In this document: piece after piece, positions 53,307 through 60,631 of the stretch | How positions within the stretch are numbered: the stretch's first letter is position 1 | Layout: each line of letters starts with the position of its first letter | Assembly (NCBI GenBank): GCA_029782095.1 | Contig: JAKOVL010000043.1 | Location: 1 to 64,000 of the forward strand | Direction of reading: 5' to 3' | From: Bacillota bacterium | GTDB lineage: Bacteria; Bacillota; Dethiobacteria; DTU022 | Length of the DNA: 64,000 nucleotides | Program-made: the position numbers and the translations under genes | The notes under the pieces: generated by a model | The model's input: only the letters and a program-made list of their open reading frames with translations | The model's database searches: none | Told to the model about the DNA's origin: nothing

Positions 53307-54330
53307 AGGTGTTTTAATCCTGGGCCTGGAAACATCCTGCGATGAAACTGCCGCCGCGGTGGTAGAGGACGGCACCCGCATTATCAGCAACCTTGTGGCT
53401 TCCCAGGTGGAGATCCATCGCCGTTTCGGCGGGGTGGTCCCGGAGATCGCTTCCCGGCGCCACCTGGAAACGATCAATGAGCTTGTGGACAAGGCCTTAA
53501 TGGAAGCTTCAATCAGCCTGCAGGATCTGGATGCCGTGGCCGTTTCCAACGGCCCCGGGCTGGTGGGAGCCCTTTTGGTCGGCGTAGCCACGGCCAAAGC
53601 GCTGGCCTATGCGGCCCGCCTGCCCCTGGTGGCGGTTAACCACCTGGAGGCGCATCTTTATGCCAACTTTCTTGGCGGCGGGGTCATCGACTATCCCCTG
53701 GTCGCCCTCATCGTCTCCGGCGGCCATACCGAGCTGCTGCACCTGCCCGCTCCGGGGAAAACGGTTTTGCTGGGGCGGACGCGGGACGACGCCGCCGGTG
53801 AAGTATTTGACAAGGTTTCCCGGGCCATGGGCCTGGGCTATCCCGGAGGCCCGGTCATTGACCGGCTTGGCGCGGCAGGCGATCCGGAGCAGATTGCTTT
53901 CCCCCGGGCTTACCTCGGTGATAACGGCCGTTTTGATTTCAGTTTCAGCGGCCTGAAATCGGCGGTAATCAACTATTTGCACCACTGCAGGCAGCGGGGC
54001 GAGGCAGTAAATCCGGCCCATCTTGCCGCCTCCTTTCAGGCGGCCGTAGTAGAAGTCCTGGTGGATAAAACAGTGGACGCGGCCAGGGAGTGCCGGGTTA
54101 AATCGGTCCTCCTGGCCGGCGGAGTGGCCGCCAACAGCCGGCTGCGGCGCTGTATGCGTGAACGGCTGGCCCGGGACCTGCCCGGTGTAGCGCTGCATAT
54201 TCCGCCTCCCGAACTCTGCACCGACAACGCCGCCATGATCGCCGCCGCCGCTTTTCCCCTCTACCGGGAAGGCCGCTTTGCGCCCCTAAACCTCAATGCC
54301 GTTCCGGGATTGCGCAGCGGCTGCTCCTGA
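53290..54330 (+). CDS. tsaD: tRNA N6-adenosine threonylcarbamoyltransferase TsaD
   Basis: Catalytic subunit that transfers the threonylcarbamoyl group to A37 of tRNA. The 346-residue protein has LGLETSCDETAAAVV (about 11-25), the metal-binding HLEAHLYANF, VSGGHTELL, GEVFDKVSRAMGLGYPGGP, FSGLKSAV and LAGGVAANSRLR. GTG 53290 has GGGAGGA 6 bases upstream and overlaps rimI by 17 bases; the open frame further upstream is within rimI. It ends the cluster. Confidence 0.95.
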   Translation: MNRRGKGVLILGLETSCDETAAAVVEDGTRIISNLVASQVEIHRRFGGVVPEIASRRHLETINELVDKALMEASISLQDLDAVAVSNGPGLVGALLVGVATAKALAYAARLPLVAVNHLEAHLYANFLGGGVIDYPLVALIVSGGHTELLHLPAPGKTVLLGRTRDDAAGEVFDKVSRAMGLGYPGGPVIDRLGAAGDPEQIAFPRAYLGDNGRFDFSFSGLKSAVINYLHHCRQRGEAVNPAHLAASFQAAVVEVLVDKTVDAARECRVKSVLLAGGVAANSRLRRCMRERLARDLPGVALHIPPPELCTDNAAMIAAAAFPLYREGRFAPLNLNAVPGLRSGCS

Positions 54331-54404
54331 CCGCAGGCAGCAGCTATCAGCAGAAATCAGCAGTCAGCCGCTATACGATGATCCTGGGTTTTTTTCTTCT
54401 GGAA

Positions 54405-54418
54405 GGAATTCAGAATCC
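54405..54418. repeat. Short interspersed repeat GGAATTCAGAATCC, copy 2
   Basis: Identical to 5806-5819 and also intergenic. Confidence 0.4.
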
Positions 54419-54716
54419 GGAAGTCAGTAGTCAGAATTAAGTTTAAAGAATGCTGGTGCACTGTTCCCTCCCTCTTTTCCGTATATGCCTATCTTACTGG
54501 ATGGTTGACAGGATATACTTCACTTTCCGCTTCTCAAAAAAGCACGCAATGCACACCTTTCTTAAATCTTTTCTTATGGATTCTAAATTCTAACTTCCCC
54601 TTAAAAGGAAAAACTCAGCCGTAAACCCCCGTCTCTTACCAGCAACTCCTTGCCTATAGCCTTCTGCTCCTGGCGGTTAACCGGTATGGGTGGTTATAAA
54701 AATTATGTCAACATCT

Positions 54717-54797
54717 TGTTGATAATGTGAATAACAGGCGAGAAAGCGCGCTGCAAAGACCCTGTCTTGTGGATAACCTTGTGGAATATGTGGATTA
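54717..54797 (+). promoter_or_regulatory. Cluster of DnaA-box-like 9-mers
   Basis: Five sites in the same direction compared with TGTGGATAA (reverse of TTATCCACA): TGTTGATAA (54717, one mismatch), TGTGAATAA (54726, one mismatch, directly abutting), TGTGGATAA (54768, perfect), TGTGGAATA (54780, two mismatches) and TGTGGATTA (54789, one mismatch). A/T-rich sequence follows. DnaA binding is inferred from the consensus. Confidence 0.55.
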
Positions 54798-54909
54798 CTT
54801 TAAATGGAATTGCCTGCAAACTATATTATATGCAGGAGTTTATGGTCTTAGAACATCTTTTTCCAGGATACATAACTTGTTTACCTAATCTGGCTGCCGG
54901 CGGCGGCAA

Positions 54910-54938
54910 TTGTATGCCGGGCATGCTTTTGATATAAT
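54910..54938 (+). promoter_or_regulatory. Probable promoter of murC
   Basis: TTGTAT, 17-base spacer, TATAAT; a second TATAAT-like box lies 10 bases downstream. About 77 bases separate the -10 box from TTG 55016. Confidence 0.6.
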
Positions 54939-55015
54939 TACGTATAATTGCAGACAGGAATTGGATAAGAGTTGCATATGATTATTACCAGGGCAGAAAG
55001 GCAGGGAAGAACAGC

Positions 55016-56419
55016 TTGAAGCTTCCTGCAGTTGAACAGATACATTTTATCGGCATCGGAGGTTACGGCATGAGCGCCCTGGCCCAGGTGATGCTTAAAC
55101 TTGGCTACAGGGTTTCCGGCTCAGACCTTAAAGAATCTGCATTGACCAGGCATCTGGCCAGTCAGGGGGCTGAGGTTATAATTGGCCACCACCGGGACAA
55201 TTTGGGCCAAAGCGGGCTGGTAGTCTTTTCTACCGCCATCCCTGCCCATAACCCGGAGATGGAGGAAGCCCGGGCGCGCAACCTGCCGCTCTGGCATCGC
55301 TCCGAACTTTTGGCCTGCCTCCTGAACAGCCATTACGGTATTGCCGTGGCCGGAACGCACGGCAAAACTACCACCACCACCATGATCGCCCTGCTCCTGG
55401 AACAGGGGGGGCTGGATCCCACGGCCATTATCGGCGGGGTGGTCTCATCTTTTAATGGCAACGCCCGTATCGGTAGAAGCCGCTACCTGGTTGCGGAGGC
55501 CTGTGAAAGCGATCACTCGTTTTTGCGCTATTATCCCCGGATCGCTCTCATTACCAACATTGAGCCGGATCACCTGGAGCACTATAACGGGAGCTTTGAC
55601 CGGCTGTACCAGGCGTATATTGATTTCCTGGATAATCTTCATCCTGAAGGCTGCGCTATTATCTGCACGGATGATCCACAGGTGCGCAGACTTAAAAAAA
55701 TGATCAACCGGGATACAGTAACTTATGGCCTGGAGGGCGGCAGCGGGGAAAATACCGATTTTTGCGGCCGCCAGATTAACATTTCCGGAAAGGGCTCCAC
55801 GTTTGTCCTTTACAGGGGCGACAGGCCTGTTACCGGAGAAATAGTGCTTAAAGCGCCGGGGCGGCATAATATCTGCAACGCCGTGGGCGCGCTGGCGGTG
55901 GCCTCCCGGCTGGGCCTGGATCCGGCCCAATGCGCCGTTGCGCTGAGAGAATTTCGTGGGGCCGGCCGCCGCTTTGAAATTATCGCTGAAATTAACGACA
56001 TTATGGTGGTAGACGATTATGCCCATCATCCCACCGAAGTGCGCGTAACCCTGGAGACGGCCCGGAGCTTTGACCGGCGCATTATCTGTATCTTCCAGCC
56101 GCACCGCTATACCAGGACAGCTTACTTTTTTGATGATTTTGCCCGCGCTTTTAGTGGAGCCGACCTGGTGCTGCTGCACCGCATCTACTCCGCCGGCGAG
56201 GAGCCCATAAGCGGCATCAGCAGCAGCGCCCTGGCGGAACGGATCCGGCGGGAGAAAGGCGGCCCCGTTTTATTCAGCGATGAGATGATAGAGTTGGAGA
56301 ATATGGTCCTTGAACAGGCCAGACCGGGAGACATTATTTTAGTTATGGGTGCCGGTGACATCAGCCGGCTGGCCCATAGCCTGGCGGAACGGCTCCGGGA
56401 GGGCAGCCGAACCGGGTAA
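55016..56419 (+). CDS. murC: UDP-N-acetylmuramate-L-alanine ligase
   Basis: Adds L-alanine to UDP-MurNAc in peptidoglycan synthesis. The 467-residue protein has the N-terminal nucleotide-binding IHFIGIGGYGMSALA (about 9-23), GSDLKES, the P-loop VAGTHGKTTTTTMIA (about 115-129), TNIEPDHLEHY and the late DDYAHHPTEVR. The start is TTG 55016, with an AGGGAAGAA region upstream. It stands apart from other cell-wall genes; its usual partner murB is not adjacent. The gene before it is 685 bases away, so it probably has its own promoter. Confidence 0.95.
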   Translation: MKLPAVEQIHFIGIGGYGMSALAQVMLKLGYRVSGSDLKESALTRHLASQGAEVIIGHHRDNLGQSGLVVFSTAIPAHNPEMEEARARNLPLWHRSELLACLLNSHYGIAVAGTHGKTTTTTMIALLLEQGGLDPTAIIGGVVSSFNGNARIGRSRYLVAEACESDHSFLRYYPRIALITNIEPDHLEHYNGSFDRLYQAYIDFLDNLHPEGCAIICTDDPQVRRLKKMINRDTVTYGLEGGSGENTDFCGRQINISGKGSTFVLYRGDRPVTGEIVLKAPGRHNICNAVGALAVASRLGLDPAQCAVALREFRGAGRRFEIIAEINDIMVVDDYAHHPTEVRVTLETARSFDRRIICIFQPHRYTRTAYFFDDFARAFSGADLVLLHRIYSAGEEPISGISSSALAERIRREKGGPVLFSDEMIELENMVLEQARPGDIILVMGAGDISRLAHSLAERLREGSRTG

Positions 56420-56511
56420 GCCCGGCGGTCTTATTTGCAGGACCACCGGCAGTTGATGGTTACAGTAAATTTTGCGCAACACCAGATGCAGCACAGGAGA
56501 ATTAAGCGAGC

Positions 56512-57165
56512 ATGAATATTTTAATACTGCAGCAGCATTTTAATCTACGGGAAGACGACCGTCCCGGCTGTATCATCCAGGCGGGGCGCGAGCTGGCTTC
56601 CCGGGGCCATTGTGTCTACGTTATTACCGGCAACAGCGCCCCGGCCCAACCCCTGGGAAAGAAAAAGATCGGCCTGTTCCAAAAAGATGGACTGGCGATT
56701 ATAGTGCTGAATATCCCCTACAAGAGCGAGATGAAAGCGCCAGATAAAATCCGCAATCTTGCCGCTTACGCCAGGAAGGCCCTTCTGCAGGGACGCCGGC
56801 TGCCCAGGCCGGAGCTAATCATCGCAGCCTCACCGCCGCTGACTGCGGCTGCACCGGCCATTTCCTTGAGCCGGCGCTTTGGTGCGCCTTTAATCTTAGT
56901 AATGGGGGAGCTGTGGCCGGACGCACTGATCCGGCGGGGAACCCTTAAGCATCAAACCTTAATTAAGCTGGCCCGCAGGCTGGAGCAGAAAGCCTATGCC
57001 GCCGCGGCAGCCATAGTGGCCCTATCTCCGGCTGTGGCTGATTCTTTGAAAAGGGAGACGGCTTGTCGGGGCAAAATACATATCATTGGCGAGGACCAGC
57101 CGGAAAGCGAACGCGCTTGCCGCTTTATCCGGGTGTTAGAAGGGCTGAGGCCGTTAAAGAAATAG
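56512..57165 (+). CDS. Short GT4-type glycosyltransferase-like protein, N-terminal domain only
   Basis: A 217-residue protein similar to the N-terminal acceptor domain of WbuB-type glycosyltransferases: MNILILQQHFNLREDDRPG, AGRELASRGHCVYVITGN, PELIIAASPPLTAAAPAI, FGAPLILVMGELWPDALI and EQKAYAAAAAIVALSPAVAD. Full enzymes have about 400 residues with a C-terminal sugar-nucleotide domain (GxxxxxKG and EGFGxxxxEA-type motifs). Here the sequence ends soon after KIHIIG with an unrelated tail, so the catalytic half is missing. It may be a truncated gene or a regulatory half-protein. Followed 50 bases later by a sortase. Confidence 0.72.
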   Translation: MNILILQQHFNLREDDRPGCIIQAGRELASRGHCVYVITGNSAPAQPLGKKKIGLFQKDGLAIIVLNIPYKSEMKAPDKIRNLAAYARKALLQGRRLPRPELIIAASPPLTAAAPAISLSRRFGAPLILVMGELWPDALIRRGTLKHQTLIKLARRLEQKAYAAAAAIVALSPAVADSLKRETACRGKIHIIGEDQPESERACRFIRVLEGLRPLKK

Positions 57166-57214
57166 ACTGTTCCAGGCCGCCCTGTGTGGTTAAAATCAAA
57201 AACGGAAAGGGTGA

Positions 57215-57874
57215 ATGAGCTTGTCCGTTTCTGAAGAAAAAGAGGGGAAGGGGTTTTGGAGCGGCAATTTTAAAATCTGGCGGATCATCGGCGCAGTATT
57301 GATGGCGGCCGGTTTGATTTTGCTGGGCTATGCCGGTTGGCAAAAAGCGCTGGTTGCCTACCACCAGTACCAGCTAAGAAAAAACTATGCGGAGACGGAG
57401 GAAATACCGGAAACAGTAGAAGAAGAAACATTTGAGCGCGTGGTCATCCGGGAATGGCAGCCCATGCGCATCATTATCCCCAAAATTGATGTGGACCTGG
57501 TAGTGCAGCAGGGCGATGTTTTTGATATGGAGCTCCATGACAAGGGGCCGGTTCATTTTGGCATGAGCGACCTGCCCAGTACCGAAGGGGGCAACACGGC
57601 CATCGCCGGGCACCGCGGTACCCGCTGGGGCTTTTTCACCGATGTGGACCTGCTCGAAGAGGGGGACGAAATTTACCTGGATGTGGCCGGATACCGCTTT
57701 ATCTACCTGGTGGAATGGATTAAAATAGTGGATCCATATGATTGGAGCGTTATCGACAGCACCGATTATCCCGCCATAACCCTCCAGACCTGCGAACCGA
57801 AATACTCTTCCGCCACGCACCGCTTGATCGTCCGGGGTGCGCTGGATCGGGTAACGGCCGCTCCCCGCCCTTAA
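57215..57874 (+). CDS. Sortase, class D-like
   Basis: A 219-residue membrane-anchored transpeptidase that would attach surface proteins to the cell wall. One membrane helix lies at about 22-41 (IWRIIGAVLMAAGLILLGYA). The catalytic triad is visible: His133 in AGHRGT, Cys193 in TLQTC and Arg203 in THRLIVRG. The TLxTC motif fits class D or E sortases. ATG 57215 follows AAAGGG by a few bases. No LPxTG-type substrate is encoded in the window. A strong terminator follows directly. Confidence 0.9.
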   Translation: MSLSVSEEKEGKGFWSGNFKIWRIIGAVLMAAGLILLGYAGWQKALVAYHQYQLRKNYAETEEIPETVEEETFERVVIREWQPMRIIIPKIDVDLVVQQGDVFDMELHDKGPVHFGMSDLPSTEGGNTAIAGHRGTRWGFFTDVDLLEEGDEIYLDVAGYRFIYLVEWIKIVDPYDWSVIDSTDYPAITLQTCEPKYSSATHRLIVRGALDRVTAAPRP

Positions 57875-57905
57875 GCGAACCAGAATCTAGCTGCCCGGCC
57901 AGGTG

Positions 57906-57933
57906 CAGGAGTGAAGATCACTCCTGTTTTTTT
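57906..57933 (+). terminator. Terminator after the sortase gene
   Basis: CAGGAGTGA-AGA-TCACTCCTG followed by seven T. A textbook intrinsic terminator with a perfect 9-pair stem. Confidence 0.9.
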
Positions 57934-58102
57934 GGCCATGCAAATTTTTTTGTTTTGCAGGATAACCACGTCGAAAACAGAATTAATATCACAACAGCAA
58001 TCCAAATTACATAATACCGCCGGCAGCAGGCGAGCGAAACTTTGGCCGCTGTCCCGTCCTTTCATAACTTGAAGCGGGACAGGCTGCCTTGCATTTGCCG
58101 CA

Positions 58103-58135
58103 ATAATCGCTGCAGCTTGGAGCTGCAGCGATTAT
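58103..58135. repeat. Perfect 15-base inverted repeat with 3-base loop
   Basis: ATAATCGCTGCAGCT, loop TGG, AGCTGCAGCGATTAT. No T-tract. It lies 113 bases before the next gene and could be an operator, a message-stabilising stem or a repeat. Confidence 0.55.
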
Positions 58136-58247
58136 GCTGGCCTGCAAATTTACACGGCGGTGATTCATTATTCACGGCCAGAGCCTGGGAACCTTTGGTC
58201 GACGAACCGGGTCTGAGCTTTTCGGTAGGATTGAAGCGGTTCTCGGC

Positions 58248-59588
58248 ATGGTAGGAGCGTTAGAAGAAATGCGGGGCAAATTCAGACTTATCCTAGAAAA
58301 TAACTATAATTGCATGCTGGTATTGTTCCTGGTGCTAATTGTAGCCCTGGCGGCTGCCATGGCTGCAACCACCGATTACAACATTCACCCGGACGAAAAA
58401 GTACATTTTGAAGCAGTGAGATATTACACGAAGCACTGGCTGCCCCCGGCCGTAGGCCACCAGGATACACTTGAATCCTATTCAGTTTACGGCCATTCCC
58501 GCTTAAACGAGCTGGGCTTCTACTATTTTTTTGCCGGGAAATTTGCCGCTTTGCTGGCGCCTTTAACGGGAAATTTGTTGCTTAACGCCAGGCTGTTTAA
58601 CCTGCTGTTGCTAATCATTCTGGTTATATGCGTTCTTAGGGCGCCCGGCAGTTACAAGCTGCTGGGTGGTGTTTTTTTAATCACACCGCAGGTTTGGTAC
58701 ATATTTAGCTATGTCAATTCCGACGCATTTGCCCTGTTTCTATCCCTGGCCATTACGGCCCAGCTACTCCTCAGGGACAGCATGACGATGCGTTATCTGA
58801 ACAGCCCTTCTTATACGCGAGAGTTCTACCGGAGCTTGCCGCTAATTTTAATGGCAGTGTTTCTCTATTTTACCAAGTCAAATTTTTATATCTATTTTAT
58901 CTTTATCCTGGGGTGGGGGCTGGGGTTGCTGTACCTGCGCTCTGATCGCAAGCAATTGTTTTTCAAGTATTTGGTGATGGTCGCGCTATTCCTGGCTTTG
59001 GTTGGAGCACGCTACGGCCTCGATTATGCCATGTTCGGACCGGAGAAGGGAGATCAGCTAAAACAGATGCAGGAGCAGACAGCCGCAGAGGAATATAAGC
59101 CCAGGCTCCGGGCCACAGGGGAAGGGCATCCGAACCTAAACCTGAGAAAAAAAGGGATCAGCTACCGGGAACTATTTAGCGATCCCTATAACTGGCACCG
59201 CGGTATTTTTTACACTTTTAGCGGTGCCTACGGCCATATGGATTATTTTGGCACAGCCCTTTACTACCGGCTGATGCTGCTGGCTTACCTTCTTCTGACC
59301 GCGATAACATGCTTTGTGCTCTGGCCCTGCGGCGCGGAGGCAAGATTTCTGTTGATAATCACAGCCGCCTTGGGCTTGCTGACCCTATATTTGGCCTCGT
59401 ACCACTCCTGGACGTCCGATTTCCAACCCCAGGGCCGCTATCTATTCCCGGTACTGGCCATAGCAGCCTATGTTTTTGGCCGTTACGGCCAAGAGCTAAG
59501 CCGCAGTACCGGTTTTAAAGTAACCCTGGCGGCGGTGGCGGCGCTGTCTCTATATTCCTTTGTAAACTACGGGTTATTGCAGCTCTAG
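58248..59588 (+). CDS. DUF2142-like multi-pass membrane protein (GT-C-type glycosyltransferase candidate)
   Basis: A 446-residue membrane protein with about ten hydrophobic segments. After the first helix the outer loop has the HPDEKVHFEA motif (about 47-56), reminiscent of the acidic catalytic loop of GT-C transferases and of DUF2142 proteins, and a late FQPQGRYLFPVL typical of that group. It probably uses a polyprenyl-phosphate sugar to modify an envelope glycan. The start is ATG 58248 or ATG 58269; neither has a strong ribosome site. It heads a run of envelope-glycan genes. Confidence 0.75.
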   Translation: MVGALEEMRGKFRLILENNYNCMLVLFLVLIVALAAAMAATTDYNIHPDEKVHFEAVRYYTKHWLPPAVGHQDTLESYSVYGHSRLNELGFYYFFAGKFAALLAPLTGNLLLNARLFNLLLLIILVICVLRAPGSYKLLGGVFLITPQVWYIFSYVNSDAFALFLSLAITAQLLLRDSMTMRYLNSPSYTREFYRSLPLILMAVFLYFTKSNFYIYFIFILGWGLGLLYLRSDRKQLFFKYLVMVALFLALVGARYGLDYAMFGPEKGDQLKQMQEQTAAEEYKPRLRATGEGHPNLNLRKKGISYRELFSDPYNWHRGIFYTFSGAYGHMDYFGTALYYRLMLLAYLLLTAITCFVLWPCGAEARFLLIITAALGLLTLYLASYHSWTSDFQPQGRYLFPVLAIAAYVFGRYGQELSRSTGFKVTLAAVAALSLYSFVNYGLLQL

Positions 59589-59615
59589 TATCTTTTCATG
59601 AAAGAAGGTGCACCC

Positions 59616-60587
59616 TTGACAGCACATACACCGTTTATCTCTGTAGTTATTCCGGTCCTGAATGAAGCGGAATGTATAGCCCAGCTGCATGAAGAGATCG
59701 TCAGTGTATGCGAAAAAGAAGGTTATACTTACGAAATTATTATCGTTGATGACGGCTCTACGGATGGCACCGGCGATATTGTTAAAAAATTGGCACCGGT
59801 AGTTTATATCCGTTTAAGGCGCAACTTCGGCCAGACGGCGGCCCTGGACTGCGGCATCAAAAAGGCCCGGGGCAAGTTAATTGTAACCATGGACGGAGAT
59901 CAACAGAATGACCCGGCCGATATACCCATGCTGATACGCCATCTTGAAGAAAACGACCTGGACGTGGTTTCCGGGTGGCGAAAACATAGAAAAGACCCAT
60001 TGATGAAAAGGCTTTCTTCCCGGGCGGCCAATTTTGTGCGCGGCCTGATGATCAAGGACGGTTTAAATGATTCAGGCTGTACGCTTAAAGTATACCGGGC
60101 CGAATGTTTTAACGGCATCAGCCTCTACGGGGAGATGCACCGCTTTATCCCTGCAGTGCTGAAAATTAAAGGCTACCGCATCGGCGAGTGCGTGGTTAAT
60201 CACCGTCCCCGGCTCACCGGATACACCAAGTACGGCTGGAAACGCGGGCTGAAAGGGTTGATCGACATGGTCAGCGTCTGGTTCTGGCACAAGTACGCGG
60301 TAAGGCCGCTGCACCTTTTGGGCGGATTGGGAGTAGCCTTTGTCCTGGCCGGTATGGCTGTGGCTGCAGTGGGTATAGCCTTTTATCTGGCAGAAATCAC
60401 CCTATTTCGTTTTTTCCTGCCCATATTATCCGCATTCCTTTTGATTTCCGGCATCCAATTCTTTCTTTTTGGCTTAATTGCCGATATGATGTCTAAAAAT
60501 TATTTTGAAACAACACCGGATCAGCCTTACAGCGTGCGTGAAGTGGTGGAGTTGAAGAAAACAGCAATAGAGGATTCTGTATCTTAA
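59616..60587 (+). CDS. Family 2 glycosyltransferase, polyprenyl-phosphate sugar synthase type
   Basis: A 323-residue membrane-associated transferase like GtrB/DPM1, which makes polyprenyl-phosphate sugars. Motifs: ISVVIPVLNEAE at the N-terminus, VDDGSTDGTGD, MDGDQQNDPADI with the DxD-like metal site, and the SGWRKHRKDP region. Two membrane helices are near the C-terminus (about 238-295). TTG 59616 is preferred because AAGAAGGTG ends 6 bases upstream; ATG 59598 has no site. Flanking membrane transferases may use its lipid-linked sugar product. Confidence 0.88.
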   Translation: MTAHTPFISVVIPVLNEAECIAQLHEEIVSVCEKEGYTYEIIIVDDGSTDGTGDIVKKLAPVVYIRLRRNFGQTAALDCGIKKARGKLIVTMDGDQQNDPADIPMLIRHLEENDLDVVSGWRKHRKDPLMKRLSSRAANFVRGLMIKDGLNDSGCTLKVYRAECFNGISLYGEMHRFIPAVLKIKGYRIGECVVNHRPRLTGYTKYGWKRGLKGLIDMVSVWFWHKYAVRPLHLLGGLGVAFVLAGMAVAAVGIAFYLAEITLFRFFLPILSAFLLISGIQFFLFGLIADMMSKNYFETTPDQPYSVREVVELKKTAIEDSVS

Positions 60588-60631
60588 AAGGTGTAATGGC
60601 TACAGCAAACAGTGGTGGAGGATAAAGATCG

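Larger units (their letters stand above)
54331..55015 (+). other. Long intergenic region between tsaD and murC
   Basis: 685 bases with no supported gene. The first part is made of degenerate CAGCAG and TCAGCAG repeats plus a GGAATTCAGAATCC repeat (54405-54418) that also occurs at 5806. The middle holds the DnaA-box-like cluster (54717-54797). The last part is A/T-rich with the murC promoter. Confidence 0.6.
57875..58247 (+). other. Intergenic region between sortase and membrane glycan genes
   Basis: 373 bases. It holds the sortase terminator (57906-57933) and a perfect 15-base inverted repeat (58103-58135). No gene or clear promoter is supported in the rest. Confidence 0.55.

Noticed and set aside
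54331-54420. CRISPR-like array in the CAGCAG-rich sequence after tsaD
   Set aside because: The repeats are short, degenerate and without regular spacers.
54331-55015. Chromosomal origin of replication
   Set aside because: The DnaA-box-like cluster is suggestive, but no dnaA, dnaN or mnmG lies nearby and strand-skew cannot be judged from this window, so only a DnaA-site cluster is claimed.
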